From Elusimicrobiota bacterium (GTDB lineage: Bacteria; Elusimicrobiota; Elusimicrobia; UBA1565; UBA9628), in NCBI GenBank assembly GCA_016182905.1, contig JACPFR010000024.1, positions 90,104 through 154,103 of the forward strand: 64,000 nucleotides of DNA, written 5' to 3'. The position numbers were made by a program, and so were the translations under genes. Every line of letters begins with the position of its first letter. Position 1 is the stretch's first letter. This document shows, in pieces, positions 49,823 through 62,020 of this stretch. The notes beneath the pieces were generated by a model. It was not told the DNA's origin. It saw only the letters and a program-made list of their open reading frames with translations, and made no database searches.

Positions 49823-50466
49823 TGGACATCTCCGGTGCGGGCGGCTTGCGCGTACTCGCGCAAGCGCGGATCGGCCTTCTCGTGCTTCACGAGCCAGGAA
49901 TCGATGATCGCCGCGCTCCGCTCGGGAACTTCGAGCTGCGCGTGCCCGAGCCCGTGAAGAGCCGAATATTGGCACATCGGGTTGTCGATCCCCAGTATCC
50001 GCTCGATGGCCGATATTTTTTCCTCGCAAAGCGCGGCGTCCCGGGCGTGCTCCGGCTTGTTTTCGAGAGGGAAAATCTCCCAGAACATATAGCAGATACG
50101 GTAGAGAGGGGAATCTCCGCCCAGCTCGAGCCGGCGGCAGCGGGCAGCGAAAAGCCTCGAAAAAAGAGCGTAGGTCGACCGGACCAAGCGCAGCCTCTGC
50201 TCGGCCGGCACCTCGTCGCCGAGAGCCGCGCCAACGTAGCCCCGACCGATGATCATCCAGAATCCGGCTTCAATCTGCTGGTCGCTGAAGCGGGCGAGGT
50301 GCTCATCGCCGCGCTCGAAGGTCCTGGCGATATACTCGGCTTTGAGAGAAGGCTCCCCTGACCAATACTCGCTGTCGGGTCGGCGATGCCACTTCGGGTC
50401 ATTCTCCGGGTGGTCGAAAGCGTGCTCGAGCCAGCGCTCGAAGGACGGACTTTGGATCACGGACAT
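49819..50466 (-). CDS. Cytoplasmic hypothetical protein, 215 aa
   Basis: No signal peptide or membrane segment. Charged, mostly helical protein with several Trp and Cys residues: SFERWLEHAFDHPENDPKWH, FSDQQIEAGFWMIIGRGYVG, SPLYRICYMFWEIFPLENKP and QYSALHGLGHAQLEVPERSA. The ending HGLGHAQLEVPERSAAIIDS is reminiscent of conserved proteins of unknown function found in scattered bacteria, but I cannot name the family. It is second gene of the lower-G+C operon and the only one predicted to stay in the cytoplasm. Confidence 0.72.
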   Translation of the reverse strand: MSVIQSPSFERWLEHAFDHPENDPKWHRRPDSEYWSGEPSLKAEYIARTFERGDEHLARFSDQQIEAGFWMIIGRGYVGAALGDEVPAEQRLRLVRSTYALFSRLFAARCRRLELGGDSPLYRICYMFWEIFPLENKPEHARDAALCEEKISAIERILGIDNPMCQYSALHGLGHAQLEVPERSAAIIDSWLVKHEKADPRLREYAQAARTGDVQ

Positions 50467-51509
50467 AAGCGGAAGCTCCTCGCGGCTCTAAGAAACGCGG
50501 CGCAGCCTTCCTCGACGTCGGCCATCAGGTTCAGGGCCTCGACATGCCCGGCGTCGAGCTGCCGCCCGTAGCACTGCTCGGCCTCGGCCATGCGCGCCGC
50601 CCGGCAGGCGTTCGCGGCGGTTTGATTCGCCAGCGCGGAGGCGCAAAGTGCCGATACGCTCGGGCCGGATAAGCTCGTCAAAGACGCGAGCGTCATACTA
50701 TTCTGTTCGTTGCACGTGTTGTCGCCGCGGCGGGATGATTTGCAGGTCTTTTTCTTTTGAGTCGTCACCTCGTCGGGACAGCAGGCGGGATTTTGGCCGA
50801 TGAGGCGCCCGCACTTTTTCACGTCGGCGAGGTTCTCCTCCATTTTGCCTCGATCGGAATCTGGAAGGCCGGGACAGTCCTTCTTCTTGACCTCGAGATA
50901 CGCCCGGTCGCAGTCCAGAAGGGGGGCTCGTTTCGCGAGAAGCGTTTTACAGTCCTCGCCCTGTTCACAGCCGGCCGGCGACGCGCCCGCGCACGCGGCG
51001 CGGGCGTCGGCCACGAGCTCGGCGCAGGGTTTCGACGCGGGCCGGGAGAAGCTGAGCCTGTTGAGCCAAACGGGGACGGCGGTTCCGCCGGCGGCCACGG
51101 TTTGGCGGGCGTCCTCCAGCGAATTCAACAGCATCAGCGCGGAGATGGAATTAAGGACTAGGCTCGCGGGAGGATAAAAGGACGCGAGCCGCCGTCCGGC
51201 CGTGAGAGTTATGAGTCCGGCGTTCGCGAGAATTACGTCCTCGCCGAGGATGCTGCGCGTATCGGCCAGAGGGCCGACCGGCTTCGGATGCTCCATGTTC
51301 GCGATGCTGTCATTGAGCCGCCGCAGCGTCTCGAGCTCGCATTCGCGGCACCGTTTCGGCTCCGAATACGGCTCCAAATCGGGCCGGCCGCGGGGGGTCC
51401 CGAAGTCGATCCCGGAGCAATTCGTCAACGTGCACAGTTCGCCCGCGGGATCGTCGGCGCGCCCGGGCGATGCCATGAGCGCCACCGCTAACGCCGCCAT
51501 TGGGATCAC
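50457..51509 (-). CDS. Exported Cys-rich protein, about 350 aa
   Basis: First gene of the four-gene lower-G+C operon. Signal peptide VIPMAALAVALMASPGRA, then a mature part with about twenty cysteines in pairs such as GELCTLTNCSG, KRCRECELETLRR, ARAACAGASPAGCEQGEDC and QNPACCPDEVTTQKKKTCKS. A hydrophobic stretch (about residues 95-125) may contact membrane. The disulfide-rich make-up suggests an extracytoplasmic location. TTGCAC-17-TATAAT (51543-51515) ends 5 nt before the GTG at 51509; the ATG at 51500 is the alternative start. No family is recognised. Confidence 0.72.
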   Translation of the reverse strand: MIPMAALAVALMASPGRADDPAGELCTLTNCSGIDFGTPRGRPDLEPYSEPKRCRECELETLRRLNDSIANMEHPKPVGPLADTRSILGEDVILANAGLITLTAGRRLASFYPPASLVLNSISALMLLNSLEDARQTVAAGGTAVPVWLNRLSFSRPASKPCAELVADARAACAGASPAGCEQGEDCKTLLAKRAPLLDCDRAYLEVKKKDCPGLPDSDRGKMEENLADVKKCGRLIGQNPACCPDEVTTQKKKTCKSSRRGDNTCNEQNSMTLASLTSLSGPSVSALCASALANQTAANACRAARMAEAEQCYGRQLDAGHVEALNLMADVEEGCAAFLRAARSFRLCP

Positions 51510-51514
51510 GCGCA

Positions 51515-51543
51515 ATTATAAGGGAGTAATTCGGGTCGTGCAA
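51515..51543 (-). promoter_or_regulatory. Leaderless promoter of the unknown exported-protein operon
   Basis: Minus strand: TTGCAC (51543-51538), 17-nt spacer, consensus TATAAT (51520-51515), then 5 nt to GTG 51509. Confidence 0.8.
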
Positions 51544-51620
51544 TGGGTCGTACCGCTGCTGTGACCGCTGCCGGCGTTTATCCAGGTCCGGGCGAAATTG
51601 CTACACTGGAGGTCTTACCC

Positions 51621-54331
<2,711 letters not shown>

Positions 54332-54359
<28 letters not shown>

Positions 54360-55912
54360 GCGCCGCGGCCCTCGGCGGGGCCCTCGCGGCCCTCGGCCTT
54401 CCGTCGTGGGGGCTGTGGGGCTTCGCCTGGTTCGCTCTCGTTCCCCTGGTCCTGGCGTCCAACGGCGCGCCGGCGCCCCGCGGCGCCGCGCTGGCCGGCT
54501 TCGCCGCGGGCCTCGCCTACCACGTCGTCGCGCTGCACTGGATCTACGCGACGTGCCGCTTCGCCCAGGTCCCCGCCGTCGTCGCCGCGTTCGCCGTGCT
54601 CGGGCTGTCGGCCCTGCTCGCCGCGAGCTGGGCGGCCGCCGCGGCGCTGGCCCGCGCGCTGTCGGAGTCCCTGCCGCGCGCGCTGCGGCCCCTCGTCTGG
54701 GCGCTGTGCTGGACCGCCGTCGCCTCGGCCGCGTCCCGCTTCACGCCGCGCTTCGGCGTGGACCTGCTCGGCTACACCCAGTGGTCGAACCTCGCCCTGC
54801 TGCAGGGCGGGTCCTGGGGCGGGCCGCACCTGCTCGACTTCGTCCTGATGCTCTTCAACGCGTCGCTCGCCGAGGCCTGGCTCGAGGACCGCGACGACCG
54901 CGCCGCCGCGGCCCTGACGGCCTCGCTCGCGCTCGCCGCCGGCGTCTGGGGCCACGGCGCCTACGTCCTCGCCGCGCGGCCCGACGACCGGGAGCCTTCC
55001 GCCCGCGTCGAGATCCTCCAGCCGGTGGTGGACCAATATCACAAGTGGGACGAGCGCTGGATCGCGGAGATCCTCGCTGGCTACGAGGACCTGCTGTCCC
55101 GCCCGCGGCCGTCGCCGCCCGCGCTCGTCGTCTGGCCGGAGACCTCGATCCCGCGCTGGTCGCTCCGCTCCGAGCCCGTGGCCGAGTCCGCGCGCTGGGC
55201 CGTGAAGCTCGGCGCGCAGCACCTCGTCGGGATCATCGCGGCCGCCGACCGCGACGGCGGCCCGGCCAACGCGGTGCAGCTGATCGCGCCGGACGGACGC
55301 CTCGACGGCCGCTACTCCAAGCGCCAGCTCGTGCCGTTCGGCGAGTTCGTGCCGCTGCGCCGCTTCGTGCCGCGCTTCGTCATCGACCGCTGGCTGATGG
55401 TCCTCGACAACCTCGGCGACATGGAGGCCGGGGCGGCCCGCCAGCCGCTGCTCCAGACCGCGTGGGGGCCGACCGCCGTCACCATCTGCTACGAGGCGAT
55501 CTTCCCGCGCTGGCCGCGCCTCGACGCCGCGCGCGGCGCGCGCCTGATGATCAACATCACCAACGACGCCTGGTACCTCGACACCTGGGGCCCGCGCCAG
55601 CATTACCGCGTCAACCGCTTCCGCGCCATCGAGAACCGCCTGACCGTGATCCGCTCCGGCAACAACGGGGTGTCCGCCGTCATCGACCCGTGGGGCGTGA
55701 CGACCGCGGAACTCGCGCTGGACGAGCGCGGGCGGCTCGACGCCGAGATTCCGCTGCGGGACGCCTTCCCCGACCGTTCCTTTTATACGAGGCACGGGGA
55801 CTGGCTGGGTGCTTTGTGCATTCTTCTGGTCCTTGCCGTCGCCCCGACGCGTTTCCTGGCTTCAACGGTCGTTGACGACAGTCGAGCGGGGGATGGGGTG
55901 GATAAGTCATGA
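54332..55912 (+). CDS. lnt: Apolipoprotein N-acyltransferase
   Basis: 526 aa inner-membrane enzyme adding the third acyl chain to lipoproteins. Six or seven N-terminal membrane segments (about 10-220), then a nitrilase-like periplasmic domain with the catalytic triad Glu270 (VVWPETSIPRW), Lys330 (GRYSKRQLVPFGEFVP) and Cys386 (VTICYEAIFPRW). A final membrane helix is GDWLGALCILLVLAVAP. The ATG at 54332 lies inside the secA end; CTG at 54356 is an alternative. The many lipobox proteins in the window are its likely substrates. The stop overlaps the next ATG. Confidence 0.94.
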
Positions 55913-56784
55913 AGCCCCGGGTGGTGTACTCGCCGAAGTACGAGGTCGATTACGGCGAGCATGCGTTCTCGACGAGAAAATTCCGTCTGGCCGCGGAGGC
56001 GTGCCGGCCTTTCGCCGAGATCGTCGAGCCGGCGGAGCCGTCGCGGCAGGCGCTCCTTCTCGTTCATAGCCGCGATTGGGTCGAGAAGCTCATGACCGGC
56101 GTTTTGAGCCCGGCCGATATATCCCGCCTGGAGCTCCCGTTCTCTCCCGAGATCGCGCGCGCTCACCGTTTAGCGGCGGGGGGGACCTTGCTGGCGGCAC
56201 GGCACGCGCTCGAGACCGGCGTCGGGCTCCACGCGGGCGGAGGCGCCCACCACGCTTTTAAAGATCACGGCGAGGGCTATTGCGCGGTGAACGACATCGC
56301 GTTCGCGATCCTGTCTTTGCGCTCCGAAGGCATGATCGAGACCGCGGCGGTCATCGACCTCGACGTCCACCAGGGCAACGGCACGGCGTCCCTCTTCGAG
56401 ATGGATCCCGACACGTTCACGTTCTCGATGCAGCAGCACGGCCTGTATCCGGAGATCCGCCGGCGCAGCTCGCTCGACATCGAGCTCGCCCCCGGCGCCG
56501 GCGACGCGGAGTACTGCGACAAGCTCCGCCACGGCCTCCGGGCCGTGATGGAGTCCAAGCCCGACCTCGTGATCTATCAAGCGGGAGTCGACGTCTGGGA
56601 GTACGACCGCCTCGGCGGCCTCAAGCTCACCGAGACCGGCATCCAGGACCGCGATAGGGCGGTCTACGACATCTGCCGCGTCTACCAGGTCCCCGTCGCC
56701 GTCACCCTCGGCGGCGGCTACGGCCCCACCCCAGAGGATACGGCGAGGCTGCACGCCTCCACCTTGAAGCTCTTCGCCCGTTGA
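55909..56784 (+). CDS. Histone deacetylase-superfamily (AcuC/HdaH-like) amidohydrolase
   Basis: 291 aa zinc hydrolase of the arginase/deacetylase fold. The active site is GLHAGGGAHHAFKDHGEGYC (tandem His), then AAVIDLDVHQGNGTASLFEM with the zinc Asp/His and a final GGGYGPTPEDTARLHA. Bacterial members remove acetyl groups from proteins, polyamines or acetoin-linked targets; the substrate is not told by sequence. It overlaps lnt by 4 bp (ATGA). A bacterial histone gene lies 17 kb away, but no link between them is shown. It ends directly at hairpin R4. Confidence 0.9.
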   Translation: MKPRVVYSPKYEVDYGEHAFSTRKFRLAAEACRPFAEIVEPAEPSRQALLLVHSRDWVEKLMTGVLSPADISRLELPFSPEIARAHRLAAGGTLLAARHALETGVGLHAGGGAHHAFKDHGEGYCAVNDIAFAILSLRSEGMIETAAVIDLDVHQGNGTASLFEMDPDTFTFSMQQHGLYPEIRRRSSLDIELAPGAGDAEYCDKLRHGLRAVMESKPDLVIYQAGVDVWEYDRLGGLKLTETGIQDRDRAVYDICRVYQVPVAVTLGGGYGPTPEDTARLHASTLKLFAR

Positions 56785-56785
56785 T

Positions 56786-56859
56786 GGTGCCAGGCCTCCC
56801 ATTATCCCATTACTCGCCTGCGCTGTATCGGGCAATGGGATAATGGGAGGCCTGGCACC
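56786..56859. repeat. REP-like hairpin R4 (26-bp perfect arms)
   Basis: Perfect 26-bp arms (56786-56811 and 56834-56859). The first 20 bases are GGTGCCAGGCCTCCCATTAT. The arm is identical to that of R2 at 20626. It starts 2 bp after the deacetylase stop and ends 10 bp before the prfB -10 box. Confidence 0.9.
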
Positions 56860-56880
56860 TAGATTTTCTAGAATACCTTG

Positions 56881-58017
56881 ATGTTCACCGAGACCTCCAA
56901 CAAGATCGACGAGATGCGGGCTTTGCTCGCCAAGATCGGCAGGCTGCTCGACCTCGACAAGCTGCGCAAGGAGGTGTCCGCGCGCGAGGCCGAGGCGGGC
57001 GAGCCGTCGTTCTGGACGGACTCGATCAAGGCCAAGAAGAAGTCGAAGGAGCTCAACGACCTCAAGAAGACCTTGGCCGAGTACGACAAGGCCCAAGTCA
57101 CCCTCGACGACCTGAAGGCGCACTGCGAGCTCGCCACCGAGATGCAGGACGAGGCGGAGATAAAGGAAGCCGCCAAGGGCCTGGCCGAGGCCGAAAAGCT
57201 GCTGCGCGCGATGGACCTGCGCCTGAAGCTCTCCGGCGAGTTCGACAAGGACGACGCGATCGTCAGCATCCACTCCGGCGCCGGCGGCCTCGAGGCCTGC
57301 GACTGGGCCGAGATGCTGTGGCGCATGTACACGCGCTGGTGCGAGAAGAACGGCTACGAGGTCGTCATCACCGAGTTGGCCAAGGGCGACGGCGCCGGCC
57401 TCAAGAGCCTGTCCGCCTTCATCAAGGGCCCCAACGCCTACGGCCTCCTCAAGGGGGAGATGGGCGTGCACCGCCTCGTGCGCATCAGCCCCTTCGACGC
57501 CAACAAGCGCCGCCACACCTCGTTCGCTTCCTTAGACGTGGTGCCCGACATCGAGGACGAGATCGACATCCAGGTCAACGACGCCGACCTCGAGCTCGAG
57601 ACGTTCCGCTCCGGCGGCGCCGGCGGCCAGAACGTCAACAAGGTCGAGACCGCGGTGCGCATACGCCACAAGCCCTCCGGCCTCGTCATCGCCTGCCAGA
57701 CCGAGCGCTCGCAGCTGCAGAACCGCATGAACGCGCTGCGCATGCTCAAGGCGAAGCTCTACCAGATCGAGCTCGACAAGAAGCGCTCGGCCGTCGAGAA
57801 GCACTACGGCGAGATGGGCGACATCGCCTGGGGCCATCAGATCCGCTCCTACGTGTTCATGCCCTACCAGATGGTCAAGGACCTGCGCACCGGCGAGCAG
57901 ACCTCCCAGATCGCCAACGTCATGGACGGCGACCTGGATCCCTTCCTCGAGGCCTACCTGGGCTGGCTCGCCGCGGGCAAGCCGCCCCGCGTCAAAGCGG
58001 GCGCCGAAGACGACTGA
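56881..58017 (+). CDS. prfB: Peptide chain release factor 2
   Basis: 378 aa. Recognises UGA and UAA stop codons. The class signature is [20 protein letters not shown] (GGQ), and the RF2-type tripeptide SPF lies in [20 protein letters not shown]. Unlike most bacterial prfB genes it has no in-frame UGA near codon 25: the region reads [15 protein letters not shown] straight through, so the classic +1 frameshift autoregulation is absent. TAGAAT (56869-56874) ends 6 nt before the ATG; a TTG just before it is rejected. Confidence 0.96.
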   Translation: MFTETSNKIDEMRALLAKIGRLLDLDKLRKEVSAREAEAGEPSFWTDSIKAKKKSKELNDLKKTLAEYDKAQVTLDDLKAHCELATEMQDEAEIKEAAKGLAEAEKLLRAMDLRLKLSGEFDKDDAIVSIHSGAGGLEACDWAEMLWRMYTRWCEKNGYEVVITELAKGDGAGLKSLSAFIKGPNAYGLLKGEMGVHRLVRISPFDANKRRHTSFASLDVVPDIEDEIDIQVNDADLELETFRSGGAGGQNVNKVETAVRIRHKPSGLVIACQTERSQLQNRMNALRMLKAKLYQIELDKKRSAVEKHYGEMGDIAWGHQIRSYVFMPYQMVKDLRTGEQTSQIANVMDGDLDPFLEAYLGWLAAGKPPRVKAGAEDD

Positions 58018-58055
58018 AGGCCTGACCGCCCGCCGGCTTGTAAGTTCGCGAGGCC

Positions 58056-58084
58056 TTGACAAAACCAGGGGCCGGGCTTATCCT
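58056..58084 (+). promoter_or_regulatory. Promoter of the 758-aa secreted protein gene
   Basis: TTGACA (58056-58061), 17-nt spacer, TATCCT (58079-58084). Predicted start near 58091, leader of about 16 nt with GGAG before the ATG at 58107. Confidence 0.82.
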
Positions 58085-58106
58085 TTAATCGTCCCTGGAG
58101 AACCCC

Positions 58107-60383
58107 ATGAATACCCCCTCGTTGCTCGCGTTGCTCCTCCTTTTTGCCGCCCTCCCGGCGGCCGCGGAGCCCAAGGCCGGCCACCGCTGCGATTCCGAAT
58201 GGCTCGAGAAGACGCAGGCGCTCATGTCTCAGTCCGGGCGCACCGTCTCCGACGAGCGCGTCGAGATCGTCGGAGACTCCTTCAAGCTCAAGTTCGGCCA
58301 CGCGAAGAGCTGCGACGCCGCGACCTGGCGCCAGCTCGCGACCGCGGAGCCCGCCGGCGGCGCGGCGCTGAGCTGGCGCAACAAGGCGGCCGGGGATTTC
58401 TGGAAGGACGCCGCCGTCGCCCAGCACATCGGTCTCGTCCTCGCCGTCGACGATTTCTTCGGGGCCGTCGACGCGAAGGCCGCGGCGGTCGTCGCCGCGG
58501 GCGACGAGGTCATCGACGCCGCGAAGGCCCTCGGCTTCGCGGACTTCACGACGTCCGAGAAGCCGCTCGCCGAGCTCTCGAAGGGCACCTCCGGCGGACC
58601 GATCGGGGCGATCAAGCCGCGCCTGGTCACCATCCTCGCCGACGACAAGTGGACGCCCGTCACCGTCGCGCCGGAGCAGCTCCTCCCGACGATGCGCAAG
58701 CTCATCAACGACGGTCCCACCCTCGGGGACTCCGTCATCAAGTTCCGCGTGGCGGTGCTGGCCCTGGAGGCGGAGCTGGGACGCCTGGGCAAATCGGAGG
58801 ACTTCCTCAAGAAGCGCGTCGCCGGCGCGACCCCCGGCTTGAACGACTTCACCTCGGGCCTGCCCAAGGAGTTCGTCCTGGTCGAGGCGGAGAGGGCCAA
58901 CGCGCTGAAGAACGAGAAGTACGGCGCGGCGCTGACCGCGCTGGTCGGGCCGGGGACGGTCCCCGAGCTCGCCGACCAGGGCCCGCGCGCCGCGGCCCTG
59001 CTCGACCCCGTCGATCTGGGCCTGCGGAACCTGGTCGCCATCCGCTCCGCGCAGGTCGACAAGATCTTCGAGGCGGCCAAGAAGCGCCTCAACGGAAAGA
59101 CGCTCGCCCAGTACGGCGTGTCCGCCCGCACCTCCGCCGAGGCGGCGAAGCAGCCCGCGAACTCCCTGTCGGCGGCCGTGATCAAGCGCCTGGAGGAGTC
59201 GAGCGACTACCAGGCTCTCGACAACATGTACGCGGGCAACATCGAGCGGCACGGCGCGGACTGGGCGAAGTCCCCCGACGGGATGGCGATGGCCAAGGCC
59301 CGGGAGGAGATGCTCGCGGCCGCGCGCACCGCGACCGTCGAGACCCAGGCGGACGGGAGCAAGGTCGTGGTGTTCAGTCAGAACGGCAAGAAGGTCTCCC
59401 TGACGAGCGTCGTGCCCTCCGCCGTGGAGAACGACGCCTCGGTGCGCAACGACGTCGCTGGCATGATCTCCCGCTTCATCGTCTCGGGCGCCAAGGAGGA
59501 CGCGCGGCATAAGGCGGTGTGGGCCGCGCTCGGCGGCAGCGGCCAGCCCGGCCAGGCGCTGTATACCGGCCTGGGCACGACGGAAGCCGAGCTCGCGAGG
59601 ACTCTCCCGCCCTCGCCGAAGGCGATCAAGGAAGGCGCCGCGGGCTGCAGCAACCCCAAGGACCTCATCCGGAACGATTACGAGACCTACGCCGCGCGCA
59701 AGCGCGCCGCCGCGGCCGATATGGCCAGCGACAACGTGAAGTCCCGCAACGACGTCGAGAAGAAGCGGCTGGAGCAGCTGGCCGCCTCCGACGTCGCCTG
59801 CAGGAAGAAGAAGGAGGAGGCCGCGGCGATCGCCAAGGACTTCTTCGACGCCCCCGCCATCGCGAAGGCCAAGCGCGAGGAGGCGGCGGCCGCGGCCGAG
59901 GCCTGGTGCGCCGAGTCCAAGGCGATCATCGAGGCGGAGGCGAAGAAGAAGATCGACGCGCTCACGGCCGCGGAGAAGGGCGCCCGCGACCCGGCTAAGC
60001 TGCGCGCGGAGGCGGACGCCGAGCTGGCCAAAGGCTTCGGCGACTCGATCCTGCGGTCCGTGGAGACCTTGAGGAAGGACTACACGACGGCCGGGAGTCC
60101 GCGGCTCAAGAAGCTGGCCGAGATCACCGGCAACAGCCCGAAGCTGACGGCGTTCACGCGGTTCTGGTTCGACAAGGAGTGGCCCGTCGACGCCGCGCGT
60201 CAGGCGGACCTGAAGACGGCGGTGAACGCGTGCGCCAAGGATCTGGGCCTGGGCGACGAGTCGGACAGCCCGTCCTTCCGCAACCCCGAGAAGCCTGACG
60301 TCGTGGACAAGCACTGCAAGATCAGCGAGAAGCTGACCGCGTACATCAAGGCCAGCGCCGACGCGAATCAGCCGGTCCCCTGA
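58107..60383 (+). CDS. Large secreted protein of unknown function, 758 aa
   Basis: Signal peptide MNTPSLLALLLLFAALPAAA, then a mostly helical, charged mature protein. Residues about 510-660 are rich in Ala/Lys/Glu with coiled-coil character (KKRLEQLAASDVACRKKKEE, KREEAAAAAEAWCAESKAII). There are few cysteines, spaced widely (C26, C48 and several near the C-terminus). No enzyme motif is recognised. It is leadered and strongly promoted, and is followed 7 bp later by the RDD protein gene, so the two are likely co-transcribed. A stalk or periplasm-spanning role is possible from the coiled coil, but this is inference. Confidence 0.78.
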   Translation: MNTPSLLALLLLFAALPAAAEPKAGHRCDSEWLEKTQALMSQSGRTVSDERVEIVGDSFKLKFGHAKSCDAATWRQLATAEPAGGAALSWRNKAAGDFWKDAAVAQHIGLVLAVDDFFGAVDAKAAAVVAAGDEVIDAAKALGFADFTTSEKPLAELSKGTSGGPIGAIKPRLVTILADDKWTPVTVAPEQLLPTMRKLINDGPTLGDSVIKFRVAVLALEAELGRLGKSEDFLKKRVAGATPGLNDFTSGLPKEFVLVEAERANALKNEKYGAALTALVGPGTVPELADQGPRAAALLDPVDLGLRNLVAIRSAQVDKIFEAAKKRLNGKTLAQYGVSARTSAEAAKQPANSLSAAVIKRLEESSDYQALDNMYAGNIERHGADWAKSPDGMAMAKAREEMLAAARTATVETQADGSKVVVFSQNGKKVSLTSVVPSAVENDASVRNDVAGMISRFIVSGAKEDARHKAVWAALGGSGQPGQALYTGLGTTEAELARTLPPSPKAIKEGAAGCSNPKDLIRNDYETYAARKRAAAADMASDNVKSRNDVEKKRLEQLAASDVACRKKKEEAAAIAKDFFDAPAIAKAKREEAAAAAEAWCAESKAIIEAEAKKKIDALTAAEKGARDPAKLRAEADAELAKGFGDSILRSVETLRKDYTTAGSPRLKKLAEITGNSPKLTAFTRFWFDKEWPVDAARQADLKTAVNACAKDLGLGDESDSPSFRNPEKPDVVDKHCKISEKLTAYIKASADANQPVP

Positions 60384-60390
60384 GGATACC

Positions 60391-61182
60391 ATGAGCCAAC
60401 ATCATCACGTCTCCCGAAAAGCGGAGTTCGCCGAGCGCGCGTTGGCCTTCGCGGTCGACTACGCGCTGTTCGCCGCGGCCTGGGTCCTGATCCTCAAGGC
60501 CTCCGACCCCGGTCTCCCGGTCCTGCTCAACGAGAAGGGCACCGGCGTCATCGCCATCCTGGCGGCGCTCTTCATCGTGTATCAGGCGCTGCTCTCCTGC
60601 GACGGGCGCGCGACTTTGGGCAAGCTCCTGCTCGGCCTGCGCGTGGCCGACGCCGACGGGGAGCCTCTCGACTTCGGGCGCGCCATCATGCGCGCGCTCG
60701 GCTACGTGCCGAGCTCGTTCTTGACCCTGGGCTTCTTCTGGGCCCTCGTGGACCCGAACGGGCGAGCGTGGCACGACTTCGCGGCCGGCAGCACGGTGCT
60801 CAGCGACCGCCGCGAGGGCGGCGCGCGCGGCGCGGCGGTCCGCCTCGCGGCGGGGACGCTCGTCATCGCGTTCGCGCTGGCCGCGGGCTGGAGCGGCATC
60901 TGGGAGCCCCGCTACCTCAAGATCATGACCGTCTCGCACGCCAAGGCGGGTCTCGAGGAGGTCAAGACCCTGCAGGCGGCCTATCATCAGCGCAACGGCC
61001 AGTACGCGGGCAGCCTGTACGCGCTGGCCGAGGCGTCGCTCGACCCCCGCGCCTTCCTGCGCGACATGGCCGCGCTGTACGACCTGAAGAGCTTCCGCTT
61101 CAAGGCGGACAAGAAGAATTACGTCGTCGTGACCCGCGCGAACGACGTGGACGCCACTTTGGTGGCCGTCAGCGGGCCGTAG
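60391..61182 (+). CDS. RDD membrane protein fused to a pilin-like C-terminal domain
   Basis: 263 aa. Residues about 10-140 form an RDD domain (EFAERALAFAVDYALFAAAW, GRATLGKLLLGLRVADADGE and AWHDFAAGSTVL with the conserved Asp). A further membrane helix (about 150-168, AAVRLAAGTLVIAFALAAGW) follows. The end (about 180-263) resembles the head of type II/IV pseudopilins: KAGLEEVKTLQAAYHQRNGQ, YAGSLYALAEASLDPRAFLR. GAGG-like purines precede the ATG. The fusion suggests a membrane-anchored pilin-like head facing the periplasm. Transcription ends at 61206-61239. Confidence 0.78.
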   Translation: MSQHHHVSRKAEFAERALAFAVDYALFAAAWVLILKASDPGLPVLLNEKGTGVIAILAALFIVYQALLSCDGRATLGKLLLGLRVADADGEPLDFGRAIMRALGYVPSSFLTLGFFWALVDPNGRAWHDFAAGSTVLSDRREGGARGAAVRLAAGTLVIAFALAAGWSGIWEPRYLKIMTVSHAKAGLEEVKTLQAAYHQRNGQYAGSLYALAEASLDPRAFLRDMAALYDLKSFRFKADKKNYVVVTRANDVDATLVAVSGP

Positions 61183-61205
61183 CGCCGGCGTCGTCGTCAA
61201 AAACA

Positions 61206-61239
61206 GAAGGCCCCCGCGCGAGCGGGGGCCTTCGTTTTT
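61206..61239. terminator. Bidirectional intrinsic terminator between the RDD gene and rplA
   Basis: Perfect 12-bp stem GAAGGCCCCCGC / GCGGGGGCCTTC (61206-61217, 61222-61233) with a 4-nt loop and T-runs on both strands (GTTTTT at 61234-61239 on +, CTGTTTTT on -). It separates two convergent units. Confidence 0.88.
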
Positions 61240-61252
61240 CCGGCGTTCGGGC

Positions 61253-61942
61253 TTAAGCGGCGGCCTTGTCGCTGACTTCGACCTTGATGCCGGGGCCCAT
61301 CGTGGAGGCCACCGTCACGCTGATCATGTAGACGCCCTTCGAGGCGGACGGCTTGGCCTTGAGGATGGCGTCGAGGACGGTCTTGGCGTTGCCGACGAGG
61401 TTGGCGGCCGGGAAGGACGCCTTGCCGACGGGAACGTGGATGATGCCGTAATCGTCGACCTTGTACTCGACGCGGCCGGCCTTGAGCTCCTTGACGGTCT
61501 TGGGGATGTCCATCGTGACCGTGCCGCTCTTGGGGTTGGGCATCAGTCCCTTCGGGCCGAGGACCTTGCCGAGCTTGGACAGGTCCTTCATCATGTCGGG
61601 GGTCGCCACGAGGATGTCGAAGTCCGTGAAGCCCTTCGAGATCTGCTCGATCAAGTCCTCGGCGCCGACTAGGTCCGCGCCGGCGGCCTTCGCGTCCTTC
61701 TGCTTGTCGCCGCGGACGACGACCGCGATCTTCTTGGACTTGCCGAGGCCGTGCGGCAGGCCGACGACTCCGCGGACCTGCTGGTCCGCCTGCTTCGGGT
61801 CCACGCCGAGGCGGACGTGCAGCTCGACGGTCTCGTCGAACTTGGCGTTCGCGCACTTCTTGACGACCTCGATGGCCGCGGGAAGCGGGTTCAGCTTCAT
61901 GAGGTCCATGTCCTTCACCAGCGCGTCGTATCTCTTGCCCAT
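61253..61942 (-). CDS. rplA: 50S ribosomal protein L1
   Basis: 229 aa. MGKRYDALVKDMDLMKLNPL, VVGLPHGLGKSKKIAVVVRG, GKVLGPKGLMPNPKSGTVT (the L1 signature) and GKASFPAANLVGNAKTVLDA are all present. L1 binds 23S rRNA at the stalk and, as a free protein, its own mRNA. AGGAGA lies 8-13 nt before the ATG. It follows rplK after 78 bp, the usual rplK-rplA order. Confidence 0.98.
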   Translation of the reverse strand: MGKRYDALVKDMDLMKLNPLPAAIEVVKKCANAKFDETVELHVRLGVDPKQADQQVRGVVGLPHGLGKSKKIAVVVRGDKQKDAKAAGADLVGAEDLIEQISKGFTDFDILVATPDMMKDLSKLGKVLGPKGLMPNPKSGTVTMDIPKTVKELKAGRVEYKVDDYGIIHVPVGKASFPAANLVGNAKTVLDAILKAKPSASKGVYMISVTVASTMGPGIKVEVSDKAAA

Positions 61943-62020
61943 TTTCTTGTCTCCTAGACCTGCTAGCGCCTCGTTAACGATCAGGCTCGGTCTTTTCCAT
62001 ATTTAAACGGCTTCGTCGGG

